DNA of 64,000 nucleotides from Plantactinospora soyae. Its GTDB lineage: Bacteria; Actinomycetota; Actinomycetes; Mycobacteriales; Micromonosporaceae. Under the pieces are notes generated by a model. That model saw nothing but the letters and a program-made list of their open reading frames with translations. It had not been told where the DNA came from and ran no database searches. Made by a program: the position numbers and the translations under genes. Below are positions 33,653-42,771 of the stretch, piece by piece. The stretch spans positions 9,651,931-9,715,930 of the forward strand of contig NZ_JADBEB010000001.1 of the NCBI RefSeq assembly GCF_014874095.1, read 5' to 3'. The stretch's first letter is position 1. Every line of letters starts with the position of its first letter.

Positions 33653-35221
33653 ATGCCCACACCAGCCGCCAAGCGGCCCGATCCACGCCTGGTCAGAGTC
33701 GACGACTCCTGGCTCACCCTGCCCAACCCGTCCGGGGTACCCGTCGACATCTGCGCCGGACCGGACGTACCGATCGAGTCGGTGGCGATCGACGAACTCC
33801 TCACCGTGCTGGAGACCGCCGACACGCTGCGGAGCCTCGCCCGCGCCACCCCGGGACTCGACACCGAACCCCGGATCGACCGGGTCGTCTGCACGCCGGA
33901 CTTCCACAAGGGAGCCGGCATTCCGATCGGCACCGTGCTGCGTACGACCGGCGCACTGATCCCACAGGCGGTCGGGAACGACATCAACTGCGGGATGCGG
34001 GTGGAGGCCACCTCGGTCACCGTCGATCAGATCCGTCCCCACCTCGACCGGCTGGAACGGCGGCTGCGGCACCTCTTCTTCGAGGGTGGCCGCCGGATCG
34101 GCCTCACCGCCCGGCAGCGCGAAGGACTGCTCCGCGAAGGGCTTCCCGGCCTGCTCGCCGAGGGCGTACCGGCCGGGTCCACCGCCGGAAGTGCGGACAG
34201 CGGCGGGGCGTGGCGTCAGGTCGGGCCGGACGATCTGACCGAACTGGACGGTCGGCTGCACTCCACTGGCTATCCGGTCCCCTCCGCCGAGGGGTTCCGG
34301 GACTGGATCACCAGCGGCGGCGGGACCAGCTACGACAGCATCATCGGCAGCGTCGGCGGCGGCAACCACTTCGCCGAGTTGCAGTACGTCTCGGCGGTGC
34401 ACGACGGTGCGGCCGCGTACGCCTGGGGTCTGGCTCCCGGCCAGGTGGTGCTGATGGTGCACAGCGGTTCGCTCTCGCTCGGCCACCAGGCCAACGCCAC
34501 CGGGCGGGACCAGGCGAAGGCGGCCTGGCCACGCGCGGTGCCGACGCCCCGGAACCGGATCCTGCCGATGCTGCTCGACGAGGCATCCGCCCCCGGGCGG
34601 CAGCGGTACCTGACCGCGTTCGGCAACGCCGCGAACTTCGCCCTCGGCAACCGGTTTTTCCTGGCGTTGATGCTGCGGGCCGGGCTGGCCGAGATCGTCG
34701 GTGAACTCCGGTCCCGGCAGGTGTACGACGCACCGCACAACCTGATGTGGCCGGATTCGGACGGCACCGTGCTGCACCGCAAGGGCGCCACCCCGGCGGG
34801 CGGAGCCGGCGGCGCCGGCCAACGCCCGATAGACCTGTACGGCGAACCGGTCATCGTGCCCGGTTCGATGGGTGCGCCCAGTTACCTGCTCCGGGGGCTC
34901 GGCAACACCCGCGCACTGACCAGCGCCTGCCACGGCGCCGGCCGCAGCATCCCCCGGGGTACGGCAGCCAGGGGCGGCGACGCCGAACTCGACGCGTTCC
35001 TGCGGGAGTTCCGGGTGGTGACCCCGCTCGACCATCGCGACCCGGCGGTGGCCGCCCGGCGGGACATCATCGACGCGTGGCGCCGTGACCTGAAGCAGGA
35101 GGCGCCGTGGGCGTACAAGGAGGTCGGCCCGGTCGTCGACAGCCTACGTCGGGCCGAGGTCGCCGAACCGGTGGTCGAACTCCGGCCGATCCTGAGGCTG
35201 ACTCCGCGAGCGGGAACGTGA
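33653..35221 (+). CDS. rtcB: RtcB family RNA ligase homologue
   Basis: A 522-residue RtcB protein. The metal and catalytic positions are all present: Asp110 and Cys113 (GNDINCGM), His239 (GGGNHF), His270 (VHSGS), His362 (APHN) and His427 (CHGAGR), the last being the guanylylated His in known ligases. HRKGATPA and IVPGSMG are also present. RtcB joins 2',3'-cyclic phosphate (or 3'-phosphate) and 5'-OH RNA ends using GTP and Mn. The usual HSGSRGLG reads HSGSLSLG here, a departure beside the active site. No archease, RtcA or RtcR gene is adjacent. An intrinsic hairpin follows. Confidence 0.93.
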   Translation: MPTPAAKRPDPRLVRVDDSWLTLPNPSGVPVDICAGPDVPIESVAIDELLTVLETADTLRSLARATPGLDTEPRIDRVVCTPDFHKGAGIPIGTVLRTTGALIPQAVGNDINCGMRVEATSVTVDQIRPHLDRLERRLRHLFFEGGRRIGLTARQREGLLREGLPGLLAEGVPAGSTAGSADSGGAWRQVGPDDLTELDGRLHSTGYPVPSAEGFRDWITSGGGTSYDSIIGSVGGGNHFAELQYVSAVHDGAAAYAWGLAPGQVVLMVHSGSLSLGHQANATGRDQAKAAWPRAVPTPRNRILPMLLDEASAPGRQRYLTAFGNAANFALGNRFFLALMLRAGLAEIVGELRSRQVYDAPHNLMWPDSDGTVLHRKGATPAGGAGGAGQRPIDLYGEPVIVPGSMGAPSYLLRGLGNTRALTSACHGAGRSIPRGTAARGGDAELDAFLREFRVVTPLDHRDPAVAARRDIIDAWRRDLKQEAPWAYKEVGPVVDSLRRAEVAEPVVELRPILRLTPRAGT

Positions 35222-35299
35222 CGGAGCCAGCGACGACAGGAATGGCGACGACAGAGCCAGCGACAGGAATGGCGACAGTCAAGGGCTGAGCGCAGATCC

Positions 35300-35334
35300 G
35301 ACCGGTCGGGCAGAGCCGCTTCGCCCGACCGGTC
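35300..35334 (+). terminator. rtcB terminator
   Basis: GACCGGTCGGGC (35300-35311) pairs perfectly with GCCCGACCGGTC (35323-35334) around an 11-nt loop, 78 nt after the rtcB stop. Between the stop and the hairpin are two copies of a GAGCCAGCGAC...ACAGGAATGGCGAC segment. Confidence 0.8.
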
Positions 35335-35532
35335 GACCACTCTCCGATGATCCGGCTAGGCAGTGCGTCGGGGTCCGGGAGGACATCATCCGCATTGATG
35401 AGCGACGCACCGTTAGCCCGTAGTCACGAGATGCTCACTCCGGGCGCCGCAGGAGTGCCCTCCGCTGCCTGTCCCCCTAGCGTGACAGATCCTTTGTGCA
35501 CTTGGAGCTGCGCCAAGTTGGGGGAAAGTGGC

Positions 35533-38256
35533 ATGCCATCACCCGCACAACCGTCATCGATCACATCCATGCTCCGTACCGGCCTCGTGGTCGGCCTGCT
35601 GGCGGCGCTGACCGCGCCGATCTCCGGTACGGCGCCGGCCGCCGCGGTGGTGTTACCCACCGGATTCCAGGAACAGGTCGTCTTCACCGGCCTCAACCAG
35701 CCGACCAACATCGAGTTCGCCCCGGACGGCCGCGTCTTCGTCGCCGAGAAGGGCGGCCGGATCAAGGTGTACGACGACCTCGCCGACACCACCGCGACCA
35801 TCTTTGCCGACCTGTCGGCGAACGTGCACAACCAGCACGACCGGGGACTGCTCGGCCTGGCCCTGCACCCGAACTTCCCCACCCAGCCGTACGTCTACGT
35901 GCTCTACGCCTACGACGCACCGCCCGGTCAGACCGCCCCGTACTGGAACGACAACTGCGCCTCGGTCGGCGGTACCAACGGCGGCCGGTGCATCGTCACC
36001 GGCCGGCTCTCCCGGCTGACCGCGGCCGGCAACACGATGACCGGCACGGAACAGGTGTTCATCTCCGACTGGTGCCAGCAGTGGGCCAGCCACGCCACCG
36101 GTGACCTGCGGTTCGGCGCCGACGGCATGCTCTACGCGACCGCCGGGGACGGGGCCAGCTACGACCTGGTCGACTACGGCCAGTTGGGAACCCCGGCCAA
36201 CCCGTGCGCCGATCCGCCGGGCGGAACGATGACGCCGCCGACCGCCGAGGGCGGCGCGCTGCGTTCCCAGGACCTGCGGACCACCGCCGATCCGACCAGT
36301 CTGGACGGTACGGTGCTGCGGCTGGACCCGGCGACCGGCGCCGCCGCCCCGGGCAACCCGGGCGCGGCCAGCACCGACCCCAACACCCGACGGATCGTCG
36401 CGCAGGGGCTGCGCAACCCGTACCGGTTCACCATCCGCCCGGGCACCAACGAGGTGTGGCTCGGCGACGTGGGCTGGAACCGCTGGGAGGAGGTCAACCG
36501 GGTGGTCGAGCCGACGGCCGGCGTGGCCAACTTCGGCTGGCCCTGTTACGAGGGCGCGGCCCGGCAGGGCGGGTACGACGGCGCCAACCTCGACCTCTGC
36601 GAGAGCCTCTACACCGGCGCCGGGCAGACCGAACCGTTCTACACCTACGACCACGCCGCCCGGGTCGTCAGCGGGGAGGCCTGCCCGACCGGAAGCTCCT
36701 CGGTCTCCGGGGCCGCGTTCTATCCCGCCTCCGGCGGCAGCTACCCGGCCGAGTACTCCGGCGCGCTGTTCTTCTCCGACTACAGCCGGGACTGCATCTG
36801 GGCGATGATGCCCGGCGCACCGGGCGGGGTGCCGGTGGCGACCAGCCGGCGTACCTTCGGCAGTGCCGCCGCCAACCCGGTCGATCTGGCGATGGGTCCC
36901 GGCGGGGACCTCTACTACGTCGACCACGCCGGATCGGTACGCCGGATCCGGTACTTCCCCGGCAACCAGCCACCGGTCGCGTCGATCGCCGCCTCACCCA
37001 CCTCCGGAACGGCACCGCTGACCGTGAACTTCGACGGCACCGGCTCCTCCGACGCGGACCCGGCCGACGAGGGTCGACTCCGCTACGAGTGGGACTTCAC
37101 CAACGACGGCACCGTCGACGCCACCACCGCCACCGCCTCGCACACCTATCCGGCCGGCGGCCCCTACACCGCCCGGCTGACCGTGTACGACACCCTGAAC
37201 GCCTCCGCCACCCAGACCGTGCCGATCCAGACCGGCAACAGCATGCCGACGGCGGTGATCGACACCCCGGCGGAGGGCTTCACCTGGGCGGTCAACGACC
37301 CGATCAGCTTCACCGGGCACGCGACCGACCCCGACCAGGGCACCCTGCCGGGCAGCGCGCTGCACTGGCGGATGCTGCTGCACCACTGCTACACCCTGGA
37401 CAACTGCCACACCCACAGCCTCCAGGACTTCACCGGTAGCGGCGGCAGCATGTTCGGACCGGACCACGAGTACCCGTCCTATCTGGAGCTGGTCCTGACC
37501 GCCACCGACAGCGGCGGCCTGAGCCACAGCACCAGCGTCCGACTCGATCCGAAGACCGTGAACCTGACCTTCAACTCCAGCCCCGCCGGCCTGCAACTGG
37601 TGTTCGGCTCGGGGCCGCAGGCCACGCCGTTCACCCGTACCGTCATCCAGGGGTCGAGCAACACGGTCAGCGCGGTCACCCCGCAGAGCCTCGGCGGCGT
37701 GCCGTACGTCTTCGGCTCCTGGTCCGACGGCGGGGCCCAGACCCACGTGATCACCGCACCGGCCACCGCGGCCAGCTACACCGCCACCTACAACCCGCAG
37801 TCCGGCAGCACCCGGCTGGCGCAGTCCCAGTGGTCCGTGGCCGGGGTGGACAGCCAGGAGACGCTCCTGGTCAACGGCCGGGCCAACAACGTCCGGGACG
37901 GCAGTACGTCGTCGATCTGGCACACCCAGCGGCTGCTCTCCAACCCGGCGCATCCGCACTGGATCGACCTCGACCTGACCAGCACCCGGACCGTCAACCG
38001 GCTGTACTACCTGCCCCGGCAGGGGTCCAACACCGGCGGTCGGATCACCGGATACGAGGTGTACGTCTCCGCCAACCGCACCAACTGGGGCAGTCCGGTG
38101 GCGACCGGCACTTTCCCGAACAGTGCGGCCGAGCAGACCGTGACGATTCCGCCGACGAGCGGCCGGTACATCCGGTTCCGTGCCCTCGGCGAGGTCAGCG
38201 GTAACCGCTGGACCTCGGTAGCCGAACTCAACGTCGGGGTGGTGCCCACCGGCTGA
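35533..38256 (+). CDS. Secreted PQQ-dependent sugar dehydrogenase with PKD and discoidin-like domains
   Basis: A 907-residue secreted protein. The signal peptide (LRTGLVVGLLAALTAPISGTAPAAA) probably ends near residue 38. The six-bladed glucose/sorbosone dehydrogenase propeller spans about 40-475, with HDRGLLGLALHP near 103 and repeated WLGDVGWNRWEEVN-type blades. A PKD domain (PPVASIAASPTSGTAPLTVNFDG, 477-566) follows. A second beta region spans 570-755, and an F5/8-type C discoidin-like domain spans 759-907. It probably oxidises sugars at the cell surface or on a polymer. The ATG at 35533 was chosen to start just before the signal peptide; ATG 35569 is possible. Confidence 0.9.
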   Translation: MPSPAQPSSITSMLRTGLVVGLLAALTAPISGTAPAAAVVLPTGFQEQVVFTGLNQPTNIEFAPDGRVFVAEKGGRIKVYDDLADTTATIFADLSANVHNQHDRGLLGLALHPNFPTQPYVYVLYAYDAPPGQTAPYWNDNCASVGGTNGGRCIVTGRLSRLTAAGNTMTGTEQVFISDWCQQWASHATGDLRFGADGMLYATAGDGASYDLVDYGQLGTPANPCADPPGGTMTPPTAEGGALRSQDLRTTADPTSLDGTVLRLDPATGAAAPGNPGAASTDPNTRRIVAQGLRNPYRFTIRPGTNEVWLGDVGWNRWEEVNRVVEPTAGVANFGWPCYEGAARQGGYDGANLDLCESLYTGAGQTEPFYTYDHAARVVSGEACPTGSSSVSGAAFYPASGGSYPAEYSGALFFSDYSRDCIWAMMPGAPGGVPVATSRRTFGSAAANPVDLAMGPGGDLYYVDHAGSVRRIRYFPGNQPPVASIAASPTSGTAPLTVNFDGTGSSDADPADEGRLRYEWDFTNDGTVDATTATASHTYPAGGPYTARLTVYDTLNASATQTVPIQTGNSMPTAVIDTPAEGFTWAVNDPISFTGHATDPDQGTLPGSALHWRMLLHHCYTLDNCHTHSLQDFTGSGGSMFGPDHEYPSYLELVLTATDSGGLSHSTSVRLDPKTVNLTFNSSPAGLQLVFGSGPQATPFTRTVIQGSSNTVSAVTPQSLGGVPYVFGSWSDGGAQTHVITAPATAASYTATYNPQSGSTRLAQSQWSVAGVDSQETLLVNGRANNVRDGSTSSIWHTQRLLSNPAHPHWIDLDLTSTRTVNRLYYLPRQGSNTGGRITGYEVYVSANRTNWGSPVATGTFPNSAAEQTVTIPPTSGRYIRFRALGEVSGNRWTSVAELNVGVVPTG

Positions 38257-38268
38257 TCCTGAGCGGCG

Positions 38269-38341
38269 CCCCGGTGACCAGGCAGTACGCCCAGCCCAGT
38301 ACGCGGATCGCGGGTGCGGCACCGCTACCTGGTCACCGGGG
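38269..38341. terminator. Long-range hairpin after the sugar dehydrogenase gene
   Basis: CCCCGGTGACCAGG (38269-38282) is perfectly complementary to CCTGGTCACCGGGG (38328-38341) with a 45-nt loop. It begins 12 nt after the stop codon and ends about 58 nt before the trpS leader promoter, so it probably insulates trpS. Confidence 0.6.
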
Positions 38342-38398
38342 TCCGGCCGGACCACAGCACGTCGGTGATCAGGTTCCCGGGCGGGTCGATCGCCCTGC

Positions 38399-38447
38399 TA
38401 CCGTGGGGAACATGCGGATCACCCTGAACGGTTGGTGGGCGCCCTGA
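38399..38447 (+). CDS. trpS leader peptide with tandem Trp codons
   Basis: An 11-residue ORF, MRITLNGWWAP, runs from ATG 38412 to TGA 38445-38447; the feature also includes its -10-like TACCGT at 38399-38404. The two adjacent TGG codons (38433-38438) are a Trp sensor: a ribosome short of charged tRNA-Trp would stall there. The ATG is only 7 nt after the -10 hexamer, so the leader mRNA may begin almost at the start codon. In Streptomyces coelicolor the auxiliary, indolmycin-resistant trpRS1 gene is controlled by the same kind of leader. Confidence 0.82.
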
Positions 38448-38513
38448 CGGGCGGCCATCGCATCCGCGTACCCGAATTCAGCAGCGGCCGCCCCTTCCGG
38501 GGCGGCCGTTTCG
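38440..38513 (+). promoter_or_regulatory. Transcription attenuator of trpS
   Basis: Segment 1 CGCCC (38440-38444) can pair with segment 2 GGGCG (38449-38453). Segment 2 GGGCGGCC (38449-38456) is exactly complementary to segment 3 GGCCGCCC (38486-38493), forming the antiterminator. Segment 3 CGGCCGCCCC (38485-38494) pairs perfectly with segment 4 GGGGCGGCCG (38499-38508) over TTCC, followed by TTTCGT, forming the terminator. A ribosome stalled at the Trp codons covers segment 1, frees segment 2, and so prevents termination. Confidence 0.82.
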
Positions 38514-38563
38514 TATGCGCTCACCCCGGAGGCGGTCGCCGTACCCGGTAAGGAGCACATCCC

Positions 38564-39619
38564 ATGACCCCACGTACCTCGGTCGACACGCCCACACCGG
38601 CGAGCCCGACCAGCCCGGCCGGCGCGATCATCCCGAGCGGCGGCGTACGCCGACTCACCGGGCTCAAGCCGACCGGACACCTGCAACTGGGCAACCTGCT
38701 CGGCGCCATCCGGCCGATCGTCGCCAGCCAGTACCGGTCCGAGACGATCGTCTTCCTCGCCGACCTGCACGCGCTCACCGTGACCCACCAGCCGGCCCAG
38801 GTCCGGGCGCTCACCCTGGAACAGGCCACCGTGCTGCTCGCCGCCGGGCTGGACCCGGACCGGGCCCTGCTCTACGTGCAGTCCCAGGTGCCTCAGCACG
38901 CCGAGCTGCACTATCTGCTCGAATGCACCACCGGCTACGGCGAGGCGCACCGGATGATCCAGTTCCGGGAGAAGTCCACGAACCAGCAGCAGGTACGGCT
39001 GAGCCTGCTCAGCTATCCGGTGCTGATGGCCGCCGACATCCTGCTGCACGACACCCAGGAGGTGCCGGTCGGCGACGACCAGAGCCAGCACCTGGAACTC
39101 GCCCGTACCGTCGCCAACCGGTTCAACGCCCGCTACGGCGACACCTTCACCGTGCCCCGGGCGGTCCACCCGACGGTCTCGGCCCGGGTGATGGACCTGG
39201 CCGACCCGACCAGCAAGATGGGCAAGACCGGTGACAGCGACGCGGGGACGATCTTCCTGCTGGACCCGCCCGAGGTGATCCGCCGCAAGGTGCAGCGGGC
39301 GGTCACGGACCCGGGCCGGACCGTCGAGTACGACCCCGAGCGCCGGCCCGGACTGGCGAACCTGCTGGACGTCCTGGCCGCCTGCCTCGGCTCCTCCCCC
39401 ACCGCACTGGCCGCCGACTACCGGTCGTACGCCCAGCTCAAGGCGGCGGTGACCGAGGCGGTCGAGGCGATGCTGCGGCCGATCCGGCTCCGCTACGACG
39501 AACTCGCCCGCGATCCCGGCTATGTCCGGCGGGTACTCGCCGACGGGGCCGACCGGGCCCGGGAGAGCACCGCCGACACGGTGCACCGGGCGAAGCGGGC
39601 GATCGGACTGCTGCGGTGA
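38564..39619 (+). CDS. trpS: Tryptophan--tRNA ligase (attenuator-controlled copy)
   Basis: A 351-residue class Ic aminoacyl-tRNA synthetase. GLKPTGHLQLGN (HIGH motif near 39-44) and SKMGKT (KMSKS-type, near 217-222) are present. The catalytic core has FLADLHAL, STNQQQVRLSLLSYPVLMAADILL and VGDDQSQHLELAR. It charges tRNA-Trp. ATG 38564 has TAAGGAG 8 nt upstream. The leader attenuator means expression rises when Trp-tRNA is low or the main TrpRS is inhibited. It may therefore be an auxiliary, indolmycin-tolerant TrpRS like S. coelicolor TrpRS1, but a single trpS cannot be ruled out from this window. Confidence 0.95.
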   Translation: MTPRTSVDTPTPASPTSPAGAIIPSGGVRRLTGLKPTGHLQLGNLLGAIRPIVASQYRSETIVFLADLHALTVTHQPAQVRALTLEQATVLLAAGLDPDRALLYVQSQVPQHAELHYLLECTTGYGEAHRMIQFREKSTNQQQVRLSLLSYPVLMAADILLHDTQEVPVGDDQSQHLELARTVANRFNARYGDTFTVPRAVHPTVSARVMDLADPTSKMGKTGDSDAGTIFLLDPPEVIRRKVQRAVTDPGRTVEYDPERRPGLANLLDVLAACLGSSPTALAADYRSYAQLKAAVTEAVEAMLRPIRLRYDELARDPGYVRRVLADGADRARESTADTVHRAKRAIGLLR

Positions 39620-39630
39620 AGCGGATCCGC

Positions 39631-39653
39631 CCCGGCCGGAGTGCCGGCCCGGG
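39631..39653. terminator. Hairpin between convergent trpS and GNAT genes
   Basis: CCCGGCCGG (39631-39639) can pair with CCGGCCCGGG (39644-39653) with one bulge and a short AGTG loop. It lies between two convergent stop codons. Confidence 0.4.
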
Positions 39654-39667
39654 CTGAAGGAGTCCGG

Positions 39668-40117
39668 TCAGGCCAGGACCGGCAGCCGCTTCTCGAAGCA
39701 GACGCTGTACGGGTTGTCGACGTACTCGCCGTAGACCGCGATCTCGGCGTAGCCCGACGAGATGTACAGCTGGATCGCTCCGGGCAGGTAGCTGCCGGTC
39801 TCCAGCCGGAGCACGGTGTGCCCGGCCCGCAGAGCCATCTCCTCCAGAGCGCCGAGCAGTTGCCGGGCGAGGCCCTGGCCACGGTGGGCGGGGCGGACGT
39901 ACATCCGTTTGATCTCGGCGGTGTCCCGGCCCAGCGCCTGGATCGCCCCGCAGGCGACGGCCCGGCCGGCCAGCACACCTACCAGATAGCGGGCATCGTC
40001 GTGCGGTACGAAGACCTGCCCGTCGAGACCGCCGTCGGCCTCCCGCAGTTCGCGTTGCTGGGCCACCACCAGGGCGGCCAACTCGGGATCCGACGACGTA
40101 CGTGACTCAATCAGCAC
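39668..40117 (-). CDS. GNAT family N-acetyltransferase
   Basis: A 149-residue protein. VACGAIQAL, AEIKRMYVRPAHRGQGLARQLLGALEE (the acetyl-CoA pyrophosphate loop R-x-x-G-x-G/A) and the C-terminal GYAEIAVYGEYVDNPYSVCFEK match the YjgM/ElaA-like GNAT group. The substrate is unknown. GTG 40117 gives MLIESRTSSDPELAALV, with AGG immediately upstream. It lies upstream in the minus direction of nothing in this block, and faces trpS convergently. The obgE stop is 71 nt beyond its start. Confidence 0.87.
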   Translation of the reverse strand: MLIESRTSSDPELAALVVAQQRELREADGGLDGQVFVPHDDARYLVGVLAGRAVACGAIQALGRDTAEIKRMYVRPAHRGQGLARQLLGALEEMALRAGHTVLRLETGSYLPGAIQLYISSGYAEIAVYGEYVDNPYSVCFEKRLPVLA

Positions 40118-40188
40118 CCTGTCGACGTTAGCCAGGGGGCGTTTCAACAAGGTTTCGCCCGGGTGGACCCGATACGGAGCGTGGAGGA

Positions 40189-41895
40189 CTAATCCGCGCG
40201 CCGGACCTCGTCGCCGGCCCGCCGCTCCGCCGATTCCGCCGCGTCCGGGTCGTCTCGGTCCGCCGATTCCGCCGCGTCCGGGTCGACTCGGTCCGCCGGG
40301 TCCGCCACGTCCGGGTCGACTCGGTCCGCCGATTCCGCCACGTCCGGGTCGACCGGCTCCGCCGGGGTCCCCTCTTCCAGCGCCGGGTCGGACTCCCACC
40401 GGTCCGGATCGGACCAGGTCGCCCCGTCCCCGTCCAGTTCCACCAGGCCGGAGTCCGCCACGATCGGCGCCCCCGGGGCCGTCTCCTCCGTCGGACGCTG
40501 CCGACGGGCCTTCCGGGCCGCCAGCCGTTCGGCCGCCGACGCCCGGGTCAGCTTCTCCTCAAGCCGGCTGTCGGTGCCCCGGGCGCTGGGCACGTAGTCG
40601 GCTCCGGCGTACAGCGTGGGCCGCCAGTCGAACTCCCGCTCGCCGATCCGGACCAGGCTGCCCGGCTCGGCACCCGCCTTGGCGAGCTTCTCCTCCACAC
40701 CGAGCCGCGCCAGCCGGTCGGCCAGGAAGCCGACCGCCTCGTCGTTGTCGAAGTTGGTCTGCCGGACCCAGCGCTCCGGGCGCTGCCCGCGTACCACGAA
40801 CGCGCCGTCCGGGTCCGTCTCGATGACGAAGCCGGCGTCGTCGACCGCCTTCGGGCGGATCACGACCCGGGTCGGCTCCAGGATCGGGGTTGCGGCCCGG
40901 GACGCCCTGACCTGTTCGGCCAGCGCGTAGGTCAGCTCGCGCAGCCCTTCCCGGGTCACCGCCGAGACCTCGTAGACCCGCAGGCCACGGGCCTCGATGT
41001 CGGGTCGGACGATGTCGGCGAGGTCACGCCCGTCCGGAACGTCGATCTTGTTGAGTACGACCAGTCGCGGCCGGTCCGCCAGACCGCCGTACTCGGCCAA
41101 CTCGGCCTCGATGGCGTCGATGTCGGCGAGCGGGTCCCGCCCGGGCTCCATGGTCGCCGCGTCCACCACGTGGACCAGCACCTCGCACCGCTCGATGTGG
41201 CGCAGGAACTCCAGCCCGAGCCCCTTGCCGGTGGCCGCGCCCGGGATCAGGCCGGGTACGTCGGCGACGGTGAAGGTGTGCTCGTCGATCCGGACCACGC
41301 CGAGGTTCGGCACCAGCGTGGTGAACGGGTAGTCCGCGATCTTCGGCTTGGCGGCGGACAGCACCGAGATCAGCGAGGACTTGCCGGCGGACGGGAAGCC
41401 CACCAGGCCGACGTCGGCGACGCTCTTGAGTTCGAGGACGACGTCGAGTTGGTCTCCCGGTTCGCCCAACTCGGCGAAGCCGGGTGCCCGACGGCGGGCG
41501 TTGGCCAGCGAGGCGTTGCCCCGGCCACCCCGGCCACCCCGGGCCACCTCGACGGTGGTGCCGGGGCCGATCAGGTCGGCCAGCACCGTACCGTCCGGAG
41601 CGTGTACGACCGTCCCGTCCGGCACCTTCAGCACCAGGTTGGCGCCGTTCGCGCCGTCCCGGTTGGAGCCGGCGCCGCCGCGCCCGTTCTCGGCCTTGAC
41701 GTGCGGCCGGAAGTGGAAGTCGAGCAGGGTGTGCACCTGCGGGTCGACGACCAGGGACACGCTTCCGCCGTGTCCGCCGTCGCCCCCGTCGGGTCCGCCG
41801 AAGGGCTTGAACTTCTCCCGGTGGATCGAGACGCAACCGTGCCCGCCGTCACCGGCCTGCAGGTGCAGTACGACCCGGTCAACGAACGTGGTCAC
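40189..41895 (-). CDS. obgE: GTPase ObgE/CgtA with extended acidic C-terminus
   Basis: A 568-residue GTPase. The glycine-rich Obg fold (1-158) has [10 protein letters not shown] and [11 protein letters not shown]. The G domain has GFPSAGKSS (P-loop), [13 protein letters not shown] and a switch region. The OCT domain (about 350-430) has [19 protein letters not shown]. It binds the 50S subunit and guards assembly and the stringent response. After residue ~480 there is an acidic tail with near-repeats of [11 protein letters not shown], longer than in most Obg proteins. GTG 41895 is the usual start ([20 protein letters not shown]). It is the third gene of rplU-rpmA-obgE. Confidence 0.96.
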   Translation of the reverse strand: MTTFVDRVVLHLQAGDGGHGCVSIHREKFKPFGGPDGGDGGHGGSVSLVVDPQVHTLLDFHFRPHVKAENGRGGAGSNRDGANGANLVLKVPDGTVVHAPDGTVLADLIGPGTTVEVARGGRGGRGNASLANARRRAPGFAELGEPGDQLDVVLELKSVADVGLVGFPSAGKSSLISVLSAAKPKIADYPFTTLVPNLGVVRIDEHTFTVADVPGLIPGAATGKGLGLEFLRHIERCEVLVHVVDAATMEPGRDPLADIDAIEAELAEYGGLADRPRLVVLNKIDVPDGRDLADIVRPDIEARGLRVYEVSAVTREGLRELTYALAEQVRASRAATPILEPTRVVIRPKAVDDAGFVIETDPDGAFVVRGQRPERWVRQTNFDNDEAVGFLADRLARLGVEEKLAKAGAEPGSLVRIGEREFDWRPTLYAGADYVPSARGTDSRLEEKLTRASAAERLAARKARRQRPTEETAPGAPIVADSGLVELDGDGATWSDPDRWESDPALEEGTPAEPVDPDVAESADRVDPDVADPADRVDPDAAESADRDDPDAAESAERRAGDEVRRAD

Positions 41896-42002
41896 GCTGC
41901 CAATCCTTTCATCGGCACCGGGCACCGGCGCCAGAAAACGAGCCGAGGACAGCGGACGCGGACCGGTCAGGGCCGGAGGGCGACGGTTCCCCGCACATGA
42001 AA

Positions 42003-42046
42003 CGGCGGAGCGGGCCCGGACACCTGGTCCGCGGCCCGCTCCGCCG
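42003..42046 (-). terminator. Strong hairpin between rpmA and obgE
   Basis: CGGCGGAGCGGGCC (42003-42016) pairs with GGCCCGCTCCGCCG (42033-42046), and CGGAC/GTCCG extend the helix inside. It starts 11 nt after the rpmA stop on the minus strand. It may separate ribosomal protein expression from obgE expression. Confidence 0.8.
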
Positions 42047-42057
42047 GAAAGCTGACG

Positions 42058-42315
42058 TTACCGCTCGGACGGAACGATGCTGACGACCTTGCGGCCGCGC
42101 TTGTTGCCGAACAGGACCGCACCGGCGGCCAGCGCGAACAGCGTGTCGTCTTTGCCTCGGCCGACCAGGTCACCGGGGTGGAACTTCGTACCCCGCTGCC
42201 GGATCAGGATCTCGCCGGCGTTGACCACCTGCCCACCGAACCGCTTGACGCCGAGCCGCTGCGCCGCGGAGTCGCGACCGTTGCGCGAGCTGGACGCACC
42301 CTTTTTGTGAGCCAT
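42058..42315 (-). CDS. rpmA: 50S ribosomal protein L27
   Basis: An 85-residue protein. [29 protein letters not shown] is the L27 N-terminus, which reaches the peptidyl-transferase centre. No Firmicutes-type N-terminal prosequence is present. It is 30 nt downstream of rplU. Confidence 0.98.
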   Translation of the reverse strand: MAHKKGASSSRNGRDSAAQRLGVKRFGGQVVNAGEILIRQRGTKFHPGDLVGRGKDDTLFALAAGAVLFGNKRGRKVVSIVPSER

Positions 42316-42345
42316 CTGAGGACGACCTTACTTTCCGCTGGACGC

Positions 42346-42660
42346 TTACTTACCGTTGGAGATGCCGGTGACCTTGATCTGGGTCAGCGGCTGGCGGTGA
42401 CCCTGGCGCTTGTGGTAACCGGTCTTGTTCTTGAACTTGTGGATCCGGATCTTCGGACCCTTCGTGTGGGCGGCGATCTCGCCGGCCACCGCGACGTTGG
42501 CCAACTTCGCCGCGTCGGTCACCAGGTCGTCACCGTCGACGAGAAGTACGGCGGTGAGCTTGACCGCGTCGCCGGGCTTACCGACCAGCTTCTCGACCTC
42601 GATCACGTCGCCCTCGGCAACCTTGTACTGCTTGCCGCCGGTCTTGACGATCGCGTACAT
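42346..42660 (-). CDS. rplU: 50S ribosomal protein L21
   Basis: A 104-residue protein. [14 protein letters not shown] and [17 protein letters not shown] are diagnostic of L21, which binds 23S rRNA domain VI. ATG 42660 was chosen; the upstream frame is noncoding. A sigma-70-like promoter lies about 110-140 nt upstream. Confidence 0.98.
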   Translation of the reverse strand: MYAIVKTGGKQYKVAEGDVIEVEKLVGKPGDAVKLTAVLLVDGDDLVTDAAKLANVAVAGEIAAHTKGPKIRIHKFKNKTGYHKRQGHRQPLTQIKVTGISNGK

Positions 42661-42771
42661 CGGACGCGGACTCCCTGTCGTTGAGGCTGATGTGTTCGCG
42701 AGGCCCGCTCGACCGCACGAGGTGCGGGGGCGGGCACGAGAGAACGTGGCACGTAATTCGCGCCGCAGGTT

